A stretch of DNA of 64,000 bases from Prostheceraeus crozeri (Eukaryota > Platyhelminthes > Polycladida > Euryleptidae): positions 1 to 64,000 of the forward strand of contig CAJQUW010001733.1 of NCBI GenBank assembly GCA_907163375.1, given 5' to 3'. Positions 1-12,105 of this stretch are shown piece by piece; position 1 is the first letter of the stretch; every line of letters starts with the position of its first letter. The translations under genes and the position numbers were made by a program. The notes below the pieces were generated by a model. That model saw nothing but the letters and a program-made list of their open reading frames with translations. It did not search any database and was not told the DNA's origin.

Positions 1-66
1 CATTGAGAATCCTTCTTTCAGCCACTTTCATTGAGAATCTTTCGTTCAGCCACTTTCATTGAGAAT
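1..66. repeat. Short tandem repeat at window edge, ~28-bp unit
   Basis: Two and a half copies of a unit of about 28 bp (core CATTGAGAATC, then TTCAGCCACTTT) are seen. The array is cut by the window start, so its full length is unknown. No coding role is apparent. Confidence 0.7.
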
Positions 67-2871
67 GCAATCTCACTTCCAACTGGCAACGAACAGGAAG
101 AGGCCATGAGTTAAAAGAAAACAGTTGATATATATTTTTGCCAACCGAAGCGAACCGATTCGAATTTTCGTCGAATCGCAATTTCGAAGCTTCTCAGTTC
201 CCTAGTTATTACATTATTAGAAATTGTCATCGAGAACAATGAATATATATCGTCAGTAAAAACTAGACATTCTTTGTTAAATTACTTGCAGTTACATGTA
301 TACCTATTTGAGGGCACCATGAAATCGTATCGTAATGCTGATATCGATTGCAACTATACATTGAAGTTTAGAGCATTAAACCACTACTTAGAAGTTGTCA
401 TTGTTATTTTCGCAAATCAATTGAGGTATAAAGAACGCCGATTAGAGCTATGCTATGATTCACGGGAGTAAAATTCGTATCATATCATGTTTGAATGTTC
501 AAAATATCAGAAATTAAGACGATGACCATCGCCGACATTATGACACTGGGAAAGTACAAATAAGTTTTGCAAGTTATGAATACGCATATTCCAAAATATC
601 TTAAAAGTATTGCTACATTCCTTTGAAAAGCTGCTAAACAGTGGCGTCGCGTGCTCCCAGACCATAGGCCTTCGCTCCATAGTGGATTCCTATATTTCTG
701 CAGCAGACAACATGAACTGCATAATATAATTAATTTGACACTATATCTTAATTTCAGTGAATTTTCGAAGACTTGTACAAGTACATGAACATTCAAGTCA
801 TGCTGGCATCCATAACTACAGAATGAAATGAAATGATGTGAGAAATAGATACTGATATTTAAATGAAAGGTACACTGAAGTCCATAGACTACCCAATGTA
901 GACTACTCTGCATGTGAATTGTGACAGCCTCTTTTTCTGAGCAGCCTCATAAGCATGCAATCCTAAGCTGATTGTTCGTCAACGCGACTCTTGTCTTCCA
1001 AAGATTTTAAACGTCAAATGACAATGAAAATGTGATGTTGATTTCTCACATGACGCTTGATCGCCTTGGTCAGATTACTATAGAGAGCATTCATTCTCGT
1101 GGAAGCGCTCGCCAAAGCAAGACTCTGTTGTGTTTATTATAGCCTGTCAATCACTTACATGTTTCAAATTTAGGGCTGCTAAATTGTTTTTTGTGCTCCT
1201 CATCATATTCTATCTCTTGATACCGGTTTAGTTTTATTTCAATGCCATGAACTTCGTGTACGATGTTTTGAGTTTTCTGCATAATCCATCGGACGACTAA
1301 CTAGAAAATAACCACTGTGGAAATCGCCGCCATAAACATAGTATCACCAAGTTCTCACCTTCCGATCCAACATTCAACCATTGGTGAACGCAGACACGAC
1401 GATTCAACGCGTCATCATCTTCTACAAAATTTGGCGAAGCCACGAATAGGGAAAATTTGCGTCTCTCTCTATCTGAATCTAAGAATTTATAAATAGATAT
1501 TTTCTTGCATTGTTGCAATGTATTTGCTTCTTCGTTTCTATCGGGAGAAGACGAATCTAACTATCGAGCTAAGCGCACACGCCTCACATATCACACAAAT
1601 ACACACAAATACACAAATCTCTGTGATTTGCTGTGCACACCCCAGCGCATTGTGTGATCGCTTGAAGATCCCTGCAGTTAACAGCTGAGCGCTGGCGCCC
1701 GGAAAGTATTTGAGAGTAGTGACTTGAAACTTTAAAGTTGTAAATGCAAGGATACTCTCAAAAACAAAAAAATAAAACTATTTGAACCTTTGTTTTATGA
1801 ACGTAAATAATTATTTTTGGGTATGCGGCAAAGGCCTTGCAGGCACGGAGACGACGCCACTGCGCTAAAGAATTGCGACAATCTATTAAAGAGAACATAA
1901 GCTAAAGGACATTTAGAAGCAAAATTTCGTTTCTGATAACTCTCCTTCCTGATCACGATATTTGTGTCATTGAAGTTGACCGCGCGCTTGAAATGTATTT
2001 TGCATGACATCTGATGAAGTTATCTGTGTAAATAAGGCCGTATTCATATTGGTGTTCAAGTTGTATTCGTGTTTTCAAACAAAAAACGTTTCTAACGACA
2101 TATTTTGCCCGTTCGCAGTCAGGGTAGACACGGGAATGACAAGCTAAGTGTGCAATACAGAAGATGGCAGTTCACATAGATATCAATGACGAAACATTCA
2201 AGCTAAATTTAATAAAAGAGAAGTGAAAGATACTACTTACAAGGGAGAAAAAAATATAATATATATAAAACTTGAAATTTCAGACAAGAGAGGCACAATA
2301 AGATCACAACTTTTCCATACAGTATATAAACACAGGAATAATTTGCAAAAAATTAGCTTTTTAAAACTGCTCAAATAACTTTTTGAACCACAGGAAGTAT
2401 TCTCCACAAAAACTGTATCTTCGGATATAAGAATACTTTTTGATTCACTCTACCCACTATACTTACTCTATGCTCTCAGCTATTATCTACAGCTTTCTTC
2501 TGATAATGTCAATGCAACGTGTCATAGGAGTGATATTGTTGACTCATTTTAATCTCAACTACAACATGCATTCGAACAATGTCATGGCTGGCTCGCTTCC
2601 GTGACCTGAATCCCATGCAGAAGCATGAAATATCTTCAAAACGCAGTGAGCGTTCTTCACTACAGCCGCAGATGATAAAGAAACAGCTTCCTCATTATTA
2701 AAGATATCAGAGTGGAGAAATATTGAACAGCATGTGATCGATAGTTTGGTAGAGTAAATCCGGAGTCGAGGATGTCATTCATTATTAGAGTAGAATCACA
2801 AAGCATTACATGAAGGATTAGGTCATTAATTCATCTTTTGAAATGATGAATATGGGCTGGACACTTTTTGT
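67..2871. other. No gene recognised
   Basis: Only short open frames (up to 142 codons) without recognisable domains. A CA-rich patch lies near 1575-1620. Nothing else can be supported. Confidence 0.5.
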
Positions 2872-3067
2872 TACTGTGGTAGGAGCCCAAAAGCTTTTGA
2901 TGGTCAGCTCAATAATTGTATTTGCCCGAGTACTTTCACAATACGACGTACTGCATTGTCAAGGGGCTGACAAACATTGACAATGCAGTACTTCGCATTG
3001 TGAAAGTACTTGGGCAAATACAGATATTGAGATGACCATCAAAAGGTTTTGTGCTCCTACCACAGTA
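2872..3067. mobile_element. Fold-back (palindromic) MITE with TA target duplication
   Basis: Two arms of about 90 bp are near-perfect reverse complements around a short centre. The ends read CTGTGGTAGGAGC and GCTCCTACCACAG (with small mismatches inside), flanked on both sides by TA (2872-2873 and 3066-3067), as expected for a Tc1/mariner-type non-autonomous element of 192 bp. The transcript would fold into a long hairpin. A 14-bp direct repeat (CATTAATTCATCTT) also lies about 45 bp outside the left end and immediately outside the right end; its meaning is unclear. Confidence 0.8.
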
Positions 3068-3198
3068 GCATTAATTCATCTTGTTAATTACATTTTTCAT
3101 CGATATGTTTCACAGCAACTAGTCTAGATAATGACCGTATTGATATATTTAATATAAGGTCTATTTATCAGATTGACATTATGAAGAGCATTACACTA

Positions 3199-3328
3199 CT
3201 TATATCCAGGGATGCGGACTCGGAGTCCCGAAGTCCCATCATTTTCCCGTCATCCTATCAAACCCCGGAGTCGGAGTCGGAGTCGCAGTCCTATCAAAAT
3301 TATAGGACTCCGTATCCCTGCTTACATC
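3199..3328. mobile_element. 114-bp hAT-type MITE with 8-bp target duplication
   Basis: The element runs 3207-3320. Its ends are CAGGGATGCGGACTC and the reverse complement of CAGGGATACGGAGTC, and the interior is made of GGAGTC/GACTCC units. The flanking 8-mers CTTATATC and CTTACATC differ at one base, fitting an 8-bp target duplication typical of hAT elements. The same terminal sequence bounds the larger element at 13622-14365, which keeps a BED finger, so this is probably its internally deleted relative. Confidence 0.75.
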
Positions 3329-3929
3329 TATCATCTATAGTCAGCACGAATGAATGCGTGTGAACTAACATCGCCGAGGACGCTGGTAATGATGTTTCAT
3401 CAAAACCATTATTAATTAGCTTGCATCGTGCACTGCATGCTTTGCTCGAATAAATCCAGAATAAACAATAAGAAGAATATAAACATTTTTCATACCCAAA
3501 GTAGACTAGTTTTATTAATTATTTTTCCTTTAATAAGCAGTGTTCTCGGTAGTAATCTTGTGGAATTGCTCGGTCTGAAACTTATCGAAAATGTTGAGTT
3601 TTACAGTCTCTTTAAATGAAATAAAAAATATCTAGATATTTTCATGACACTGTATTTCTTTCTATAATTCATCTTGATTTGTACACTCAATGAGATCAAT
3701 GATATACATTGAAAGTATCTGTGTGCTATTTCTTATTCAAAACTTTGCATAGATATGATTCTGATAACGTCACATTTATCGCTTAATGAAATTTTTAATT
3801 TTTTCGTTTCTCCAATTTTATGTAAATGACCAACAGAACATATTGCATGAGGTTAGAGAATTTAACGTGTTTGATCATCATCCTTTGAACATCGTTGTAT
3901 GTCACGGAAACTTTCACAGTCCTTAAATC
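3329..3929. other. No gene recognised; AT-rich
   Basis: AT-rich sequence downstream (in the minus-strand sense) of the zinc-finger block. It could include that gene's 3' region, but no clear signal was assigned. Confidence 0.4.
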
Positions 3930-5199
3930 TTACAGTGTTCTTATAGTCTTTTTATTTTTCGGATTGTCTTTTCTATTTTTGGCTATTTCCTTAAACTTTT
4001 GCACTACTTCTGGAGGGAGTGTTGTTGGAGCCGCAATCGTCTGCTTCTTCATTAGATATTCTACGACATTGATTTTTGAAAAATATGAGAATTCTTCAGG
4101 AAAAGGATCTACCTCTCTCATATCCACTTCCCCATGAAGGTTCTCTTTATTTTCGTACTTCTTTATATGCTCCATTAAAGTGGTCACATGATGTTTTTCA
4201 TGAGCTTGAGCGTATATCCACCAGAGTGGCGCGTTGACATTCACTTTTTCTTTACAATATTCGTGCCCACATAGACCACAATGTCGCCATGAGTCACTCG
4301 TGTGAACACAGGCTATGTGAACTTGCAACTCCTCATGGGTTTCAAATAAAAACCAACAGAAATAGCAAAGAAATGTTGGGTCCATCATAGCTTGATTACC
4401 CTTCTTGATCCTTGATGCGCTTTCGCATGCGAAATAAGTCATTTCATGATTTACTCGTATGTGGAAAAACAATTCCTGATAGTTATCGAAGCCTGTTCTA
4501 CAGAAATAGCAAGCGAGTTGTTTCCTGCTTCGATTGACAACAGTTGTGACACTGTGTTGCGACAAGACATGGGCAACAAGTTTCTCAATACTTTGAAAAC
4601 CATTATCCAAATTGCATGCATAATTTTGAGGTGATTCTTTGTATGTGAGAGGTTTGTTATTCGTGTGCAGGCATTTATAGAGTTTCATATTTTTCGGGTC
4701 GACTTTAACAGGCTGATTCATACGCTCAAATAGGATTTGATAAGGTACATGCATTTGGTTGACATGATCTTCAATAGCTACTTTCGAAACCTGATTTGAA
4801 AATGGATCCACATATTGGGCATTTCGTGTGATCATCGTGTTCACCATGATGAGTGATTACATGAAATAGCAAATGCACACCAGATGGAAGTGTTTGACAT
4901 CCACAGTTTAAACAAAATGTTGGAGAGCCTCTTTTGAGCAACATTTTTCTTTTAGCCTCATGGAGACGCTGCTGTGATTCAAAACATGGATGCCGTTGGA
5001 TGTTTTCTCGATAATATAAAGTTACAGTACAATTTGAACATTTGTAATACGGCATTACCAAATATTTCTCATGTCTCATTGTTTTTAAAGACGGATGCAA
5101 ATGAAATGCTAAATGCACTTGAAGAGCTATTGGACTTTCAAAGTATTTTGTGCAGTAGTAACATTTTGACACCAATGGAAACGTATTTGATATGCTAAC
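3930..5199 (-). pseudogene. C2H2 zinc-finger protein coding block, interrupted by a frame change
   Basis: Two overlapping minus-strand frames make one multi-finger protein of about 415 residues. The upstream frame has fingers CYYC..H..H, CSNC, CLNC..H..HH and the start of a fourth, CPIC. The downstream frame finishes that fourth finger (DHVNQMH), then has CYFC..HIRVNH, CYFC..HIACVH and CGLC..H, and ends in a basic tail (NRKDNPKNKKTIRTL). The frame changes once within the fourth finger, near 4790. No ATG starts the upstream frame; it stays open to about 5240, where a candidate splice acceptor (TTAGCAG) lies, so this is probably an internal-to-last exon. The fingers suggest nucleic-acid binding. 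The family is not recognised. A sequencing indel rather than decay would make this a live gene. Confidence 0.6.
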
Positions 5200-5244
5200 C
5201 TCCCTGGATGTTAGAGAGGACCGATCTGCTAATCATCTTGCACG

Positions 5245-7548
5245 ATGGAAATTCTCATCGAAAATGACAAGCAATTGGTCGATATTTGAAATATGAAGCT
5301 GTTTGAGGAAGGCACCAAAATCATAGAGTTTAAATCAAAAATCAAGATATCATATAATTCCGATCTTCATGCAAAAATTAAGCTCATCAATGTCAGAGCA
5401 TAGATGTCTTAAAGTCAGTCTATGGTCAGAGTTACAGAGATATTTCATTAGGATATCTGTACTTGACCACAGGGCATGAATAGGATCATTTGCTCATTTT
5501 CACATTCTATGTTTTTAAAACTTTGGTTAAAGAGTTTCTGGTGGAAAGTTGTTAGCCTTCGACCATGTGGAGCGCACCGTAGGTGCTTTGCTTCAATCCA
5601 TAGAAGCTTCACCCTATGTGTGACGGATTTTATGAAAAACTGCACTGTTTGCCGATGTCATATGAAAAGTGAGAACTCTTGAAGTGCTTCTCCGATAATA
5701 TTAGCAAGTTGGGTAGACCAGAAGTTTAACAAAGGGCTTGAACCAGAATGTTGACTCCTAACTTCATTACTGACTTCAGTGAGAACTTCACGGTACCGGT
5801 ATAAGGCTAGAGAATTACCGCCAAGATCGGATGCTTACAGAAACATAGTCAGGTTGTCACAAAGTAAGAGGCCACTAGCCAAGACGGTGAGATGCGCACT
5901 CTGTGTCTCAAAGGGTTAGTGATGCTGCTAGAAATCGTGATTACAAAAATGCGCTATTCAGCTACCAGGACATTTTTACAATCACAATGGATGACCGACC
6001 TGCTGTCAAAAGCAGTTAACATGCTAGAAATATGCTAGCACCAACTGTATTTCTGCAAACCTTCGGCTTACTTTCATTTTACGACACGTTTGTACATGCT
6101 CTTGGTCTTGTTTTAACGTTCATGTATCCATTTTCTGTTCATTAAACCGACAACTTATTGACATTCAATGTGTATTTAGCACCGTTGACGCTATAGGCAA
6201 ATGATCTCGAAATATTTCTCAACACCAATTTCTCCACAGGCATCACTTTTTACTCGTCTTAGATTAATCATGATCAAAATAGCATTAAATCTGCATCCAC
6301 ATGTAGTTGGATATCTTGAATTAATTATTGATCATTTCTCATTGCACACGCTCATATAGAACCTGACATAATTGCTTTCAAGTACCTGTGTTCTTCTTAC
6401 CCATAACTATCATTGGAAGTCATTGAATCACCGCGCTGACCGAAAGGAGGTGAACTTTGTTTTTACAGCAGTCTCTTATATTTCTTAGCTTTTGTACATA
6501 TTTTACGGTTAGAGTGATCCTAGTAGCCTAATGACAGGTCAAGGAAAACAGCACCGATTGAGTCGATCACTTTCGGATGGTCAAAGACCAATAAATAAGC
6601 AAGACAATTACTTGTCCAAATCCATAGTAATTGCGAATTTTTAGAAATCAAGTGAATACAGTGTATATAATTCTGATTGAAGCAACCGTCCCTGGATTCC
6701 TGTTTTCACTAATACATATATGCGTACATGGATTGATTGCTCATCAAAAAGAGTTTTGGCATCTATTACATTTTATATCCTATAATTTTGCAAAGGAGCA
6801 GCTCCCTATATATGTATTCTAATTACTTATCCCTATAATTGCTGCTAAATCTCAAAAATGATGCATAATAATATAAAGAAGAATTGCGAGAAGGTGGTAT
6901 CGCTTCCTATAATTACCGGTGATAATGATTTTGTATATTTCTGAGCTGATATTTATGAAAGTCTTTTTATTAACAATTCGACGCTTCGGTTATCTAAGTA
7001 CAGTTCAAGATGGTGTACCTGGATTTTCTGAAGCTTCGTGCACAGATATTGCATCAATTCTCTCGAGCCCTTGAACAGAAACACATTGACGTTTCTATGG
7101 AGTTTGATGTATGATCGTGAACTGTATTGATCAGTCATGCATCAGCCCGCTTCATAAAAATAGTTCTCCGAGTCCATTAATTTCATTTCGTTGCATTGAA
7201 AGCTCGGATGCACAAATGATCAATGATTACGCTCCGTGCACATATGCTCTTGAATAAAAACCTTATGAAGCTCATAGGATGGAACAGCAATGTTCATCAT
7301 TTGACATCCGGTGCTCGCAATAATAATCTTACGCAATAATAATCTGTACAGGTCACTTGACGGTCAAATCCCTCTGACATTTTCTATGTTTTGTCTTTCG
7401 AGCAGAATTTCCGAAGTTGCATAGGCGCGTGTTCAACACTGATTGCTTTACATTTCTTCTATAACTGCTTGCTAATAATCATAAAAGTAGTAGACATGCC
7501 TAGACTTTTTGCTTTCTCATCAAGAATGCAAGTCAACTTTTGCAAAGT
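5245..7548. other. No gene recognised
   Basis: Only short frames (<70 codons) without domains. No repeats were noticed. Confidence 0.45.
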
Positions 7549-8129
7549 AGTCGAACCACAGAGTTAGATTGTCTAAGCGAGTCACTTTGCTAAAAGTGCA
7601 AACTAGCTGAAAACGATGGCACATGCAGGAACTTACTAAGTGGGCAAAAAGAGATTTTTAATACCTTGCAGAGATAGTCTTGCGTATGATGATTGGTATA
7701 CATAGATTCATGATATAGATAGGAAAAAAAGCTGTGCGTCGCTTGCGGATTGCTCTGAATTCCTTCAAAATGCTCCGATCGCCACGATTCCTTCAGATTC
7801 GAAGAATTCAGATCACTACTCTAAAGTTTTCTCGATAATATTGGTCCTCCGATCATTATTAAAAAGTTAGCAGGCGCATGAAAAAACGTTCCCAAACTTC
7901 TATGTAGAACTTGACATTGACCGTGCCTCTTTGCTGTGTGATCCGGTTGATAAAAGTCACTGAAACTTCGCACAATTTGGCGTGTTTAATGTTGAACTGG
8001 CTGCTCATTGTTCGATTGCTATGGTATTTAGTCAGCAGATTGTGACATTTCATTTACGTTACATGTTCCAATGTTTCCCTTCTAGTCAAACAGAAGAAGA
8101 GACGACGTGTCTAATTCTGTGAGTCGAAC
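7549..8129 (+). mobile_element. 0.57-kb hAT-type non-autonomous element, copy A
   Basis: The element occupies 7557-8121 and is bounded by perfect 8-bp direct repeats AGTCGAAC (7549-7556 and 8122-8129). Terminal inverted repeats begin CACAG(A/G)(A/G)TTAG. The interior is homologous to 63173-63634 (same orientation) and 16338-16943 (opposite). A minus-strand frame (MSSQFNIKHAKLCEVS...) is shared with the 63-kb copy but matches no family I know. The 8-bp duplication and CA-starting ends support the hAT superfamily. Confidence 0.8.
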
Positions 8130-10194
8130 GCTATCTGTCATTATATGTAAAGGCTTCATGCAGAGACAGCTGCAGTCCTTGTTGCAGTTCTTTAAGGCCT
8201 GAATTAAGAATGGTTGTCTATGGTTCAACTTATGTGATGTGAGGAATGGGTTTGATTGTATATCTTAAACTAGAATTTGCATTACATTTGATACTTCAGA
8301 AAACCAATCTCGGATTCAAAACTTTATTGTACGCGAGCTTTTTAGCCTCTTTCTTAAGTATCATATGTCTCCAAATCACATGGATCTCGCAGAGGGGAAC
8401 TGTTTCACATAGACTACAATTATTGGTCATCATGAAAGCGATTGGTACAAATAATTTTAAAAGAAAATTTTTAGCCTCATGCAGTTGAATGAGACATTTG
8501 GAATATACACTTATGCAGAAGAGTATCTACACCAAAAATATCTGTTTCATGCATACATTCAAGTAAAGTGTATAGAACTCACAAAATTCGAGCCTTGCAA
8601 TAAATAATTGATACTTGTTTAATGAGCATTAATTACTACAAGCTTCGGGTTATGGTTTCATGAAAACTAACAGCTACCGTGTTAACTATTTATCTTTGCT
8701 TATTTCTGAGAATTGAGTAAAAAGTTCCAGAAAGTGATATCATTTTATATGTAAGTTCATACTGATTTGCCGTTTCACTGTCTTGTATGTTTGATTTCTA
8801 ACTACTTTCAGTAAACGCATTACTTACTTACCAACCTACCTAACCTTCTGTAGTTTGAGCCACCATCTGATAGATACTTACAGAGCTGAATAAGCCGAAT
8901 TTTGCTTATGAGTTCCTCCTCCTAGCTTTCTAAGATGACGTCGAGCGTGTAATTTGAGGTAGATGCATTTTGCAGTTTTTTGTAAAGGAAAAGAGCCACG
9001 AGTTGCTTCGAAAACATATTTAGGAAAAGAATCACATAAGAGTTATATAATTCCAGCGAGATCTTTCGTTTTGTCTTTTCAAGGTGGACCCAGATGCTAA
9101 AATGAATGATCAATAAAGTTGAAAAACTGATGACAAGTGAGTACATTTCACATGATGACCACGGCAGTGATAGCTGCAAGATCACATGACAGAACAGAAA
9201 GAATTCGTGTTGAAATCGTCTGTCATTCGAGAATTCTTAGTATAAATGAAATGGCAGTCACGTACTTCTTGTGGTGATAAGCACACTTTTTTATTTTTAC
9301 GAACAAATACATTTAGATAACAAAAAAGCATAAGAGGATAACGTAAGAGTAGTTACGAAAGTCAGGGAAAGAAAAGTAAGATTCACTCGTCAACAAAATT
9401 CACTTGGGATTCCAGCCGCATCATCGAAGCCTATTCCGGTTCTCCATTTTCTGCGTGAACCTCTCATGCAGTGGCTTGAGAGGCCCTTATTAGTGCAAAC
9501 ATGATGCTTGTATGCACAAAGGAAGTTGTTGGTCGGTCACCCATGAATTGCTCCCATTTGGCATGGTTTATTGGGCAGAGCCTTGAAGAAAGACTTGTGA
9601 TAAGCTGCATACACAAAAACCACATTCTAACCTATCTTTGGGGCGTTGGTGAAAGTTTTCTCTTATTTTATGCATTTTATCCAGCATGAATTTCAATTGG
9701 ACTTCAATAATGAACTTTATGCGAACACTGTATTTCCTTCAACAAACGCTGCGCCTTTATTTAGAATCTCCTACTTTTAGGTGCGGTGTGTATCAGTGGA
9801 ACACAGCACTTTCTATTCTCATTAATTGCCAGATTGAATCTTCATTTCAGTCTTGTCCAATAAAAGGAATACTTATTGAGAAAGAAGTAGTCGATTGTAT
9901 TTTCCTTGTTGTCTTCTGCGCCACCCAGCCAACGCTTTCGTGACTTTAGGTCTTTGCGTGCTTTTAAACTTCAACTGAAAGTTCAAACAGATGACTTATT
10001 TGAAGAGTACTTTTGAAAGGCTTGAACTTTGCCAATTTTCACAAGCTGATAGCGATATCAGAGCACTATTATACAAAATATGAGTTTATATGAATCCTAT
10101 AATGATCATGTATTATAACATAGACATCGGATAGAGTATTGGAAATTCGACTGGAATGTAAATAGCAGTTTTATCAAATCACAACAGATGTAAC
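8130..10194. other. No gene recognised
   Basis: Open frames up to 87 codons without recognisable domains. No repeat structure seen. Confidence 0.45.
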
Positions 10195-10250
10195 TACCAA
10201 CAGACATGGTTCGGCCTATTGGGCCTCATCAGTCGTGGGAAGGTTCAAAC
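10195..10250 (-). mobile_element. tRNA-derived SINE fragment, minus strand
   Basis: Read on the minus strand: a B-box-like GGTTTGAACC, then CTGATGA-GGCC-CAATA-GGCC-GAACC, a conserved central domain that resembles a hammerhead ribozyme core with a 4-bp stem II. It sits head to head with the SINE at 10251-10400. Confidence 0.6.
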
Positions 10251-10400
10251 CAGCACTCTCAACAGATGGCCCTGTAATTAGAGGGCATGCTTGCTAAGAA
10301 GAGAGGTTCCTCCCACTTCGTTGGTTCGAACCTGCCCTCTAACAGGCCGAAACATGTCTCGCAGTGACTGTATCTGCTGATATTTGTGAAATTTATCAAT
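10251..10400 (+). mobile_element. tRNA-derived SINE, plus strand
   Basis: Starts CTCTCAACAGATGGCCC. The A-box-like region contains ATTAGAGGGCATGC, and a perfect B box GGTTCGAACC follows. The tail GGCCGAAACATGTCT matches the tail of the other SINEs here. Same family as the tandem copies at 11671-12060. Confidence 0.65.
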
Positions 10401-11106
10401 TGTCAGAATACTTGGAAGGTAAATGATAACATCTGTGTGAACCGCCTCAATCTTGCATTCGTCATTTAGTAGTTGCAGAATGTAATCCGTCCTCCGTGTG
10501 CCTGCGCAATTAAAGACTTCATTGTATAACTTTCTACAATGCTTTCATTCTTGGCTACTCGTTCTCATACTAGAATTGAGAGTGTTTCATCAAGGCAGTT
10601 GAAGAGTTGTTGATTGAAGTTGTGTGGAAAAATACTAATTATGCGCAACCCAGAGTAGCTTTCAATCAATGCTGTCTGAAATAAGTTATTTCAAATTTGC
10701 TTGAATAGGCCTGCAACAAGTGGAATCTAAGTGCAAAACGTTGAGATAGAGATGTAACTTCAATTACAAAGTGGAGCATGTGCAAATCACGATGCATCCC
10801 AATTGAAACATTGCTTAGCACAATTCCCTTGCCCATTTGTTAACCATGTTATTTGCAGTTTTTGACTGCATGAATGCTGCATATAGGCCTAGTGTTAATC
10901 AAATTGATTTACTAAGTTAATCAAACTTTCTTTTTAAGTACACATTGTTTTAACTTATGATATCTCCGAATATGGATATTTCTCTCACCCATTTCAAAAA
11001 GTGCTTGCATTTGATTTTGCAATTTTAGGTTTGCAATAATCTCCTTAAAGTCAATGGGGAAGACAAAGAAGGACAGAATAAAAAACGATAAGATCCGTCG
11101 TATGCC

Positions 11107-11370
11107 TAAAGTACGCCAATAAGCAAAGAAATTGAGACTCGCCGATGGAGATGGTTCAGACATCTGCTCAGAAGACCAGAGGATAACATCTGCAAAACAG
11201 CATGGAAACAAGAACCTGTCGACAGAAGAAAGGGAAGACCGAGAACAAGTTGGAGAACTGTGATAAAGAGTGGAATGAAGGTCAGATCGATAAACGAAGA
11301 CATGGCCTCCGACCGAGCCATGTGGAAGCAACGGACTGACCCCGTGCTACCCGATCATCCGGGAGACTGA
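11107..11370 (+). mobile_element. C-terminal fragment of a non-LTR (LINE) reverse transcriptase protein
   Basis: The frame ending at TGA 11368-11370 contains RRWRWFRHLLRRPEDNICKTA, then RRKGRPRTSWR and the DRAMWKQR region. This order (RRW.WFGH..R, then KRGRPRTTWRR, then D...W) is the usual tail of many animal LINE ORF2 proteins. No RT core lies upstream in register, so this is a 5'-truncated copy. The long open frame on the opposite strand is a shadow. Confidence 0.7.
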
Positions 11371-11670
11371 AACTGGATCGAGCCCGGCCAAGGTGAGCAA
11401 TGTGAGCAAGCAATTTTAGGTAATCTCCTTATAATTGAGCAATCGTTTCACCAGGAGGGGTACGCTACAAAACTAGCTTGCGGCACGTACCAATATCCAA
11501 GTGAACATAATCTGATAAGAATCTGAGCTGATATATCGAGGATATCAATGTATGTGCATAAATACCCTTAAACAATGAAGAACCAATGAATATATACAAA
11601 AAACTACATATGGAGTCTGGTGGGCGGAATAGGTACATGGATGTGCCGGGATGATGAGGGTTAAAGACGT

Positions 11671-12062
11671 GCCTGCCTCGCTAATTCACGCTTTCAACAG
11701 ATGGTCCGGTGGCCTTGTGGTTCGAGGGTATGCTTGCATGTCATATAGCTCCAACGTCGTTGGTTCAAACCCGCCCTCCACGTGCCTGCACGTGCCTCCG
11801 CTAAAGCACTGCCTGCCTCGCTAATTCACGCTCTCAACAGATGGTCCGGTGGCCTTGTGGTTAGAGGGTATGCTTGCACGTCCTATAGCTCCAACGTCGC
11901 TGGTTCGAACCCGCCTCCCACGTGCCTGCACGTGCCTCCGCTAAAGCAGTGCCTGCCTCGCTAATTCACGCGCTCAACCGATGGTCCCGTGGCCTTGTGG
12001 TTAGGGGTGTGCTTGCACGTCCTATAGCTCCAACATCGCTGGTTCAAACCTACCCGCGACTG
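11671..12062 (+). repeat. Tandem array of tRNA-SINE heads, 140-bp period, 2.7 copies
   Basis: GCCTGCCTCGCTAATTCACG recurs at 11671, 11811 and 11951, an exact 140-bp period. Each unit holds a tRNA-like segment: GGTCCGGTGGCCTTGTGGTT (A box region), GCTTGCACGTCCTATAGCTCC, then the B box GGTTCGAACC or GGTTCAAACC. Only the last copy continues into the SINE central domain at 12060. Tandem SINE heads are unusual and point to local unequal exchange or to multimeric/circular template copying. Confidence 0.85.
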
Positions 12063-12105
12063 ATGAAATCCAAAGGGCCGAAACTGAAGCCTATTTTACT
12101 ACATT
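12051..12105 (+). ncRNA. Hammerhead-like core in SINE tail
   Basis: CTGATGA at 12060-12066 and CCGAAAC ending at 12084 enclose a short imperfect hairpin (AATCC AAA GGGCC). These are the two conserved core strands of a hammerhead ribozyme with stem II between them. Stem I and the cleavage site are not evident, so activity is doubtful; it may only be a SINE central domain that resembles the ribozyme. Confidence 0.35.

Noticed and set aside
10921-11331. 136-codon minus-strand frame
   Set aside because: It is the shadow of the LINE C-terminal tail on the plus strand.
11699-12056. Genuine tRNA genes
   Set aside because: A and B boxes are present, but the cloverleaf (acceptor and anticodon stems) does not close. 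The context is a tandem SINE.
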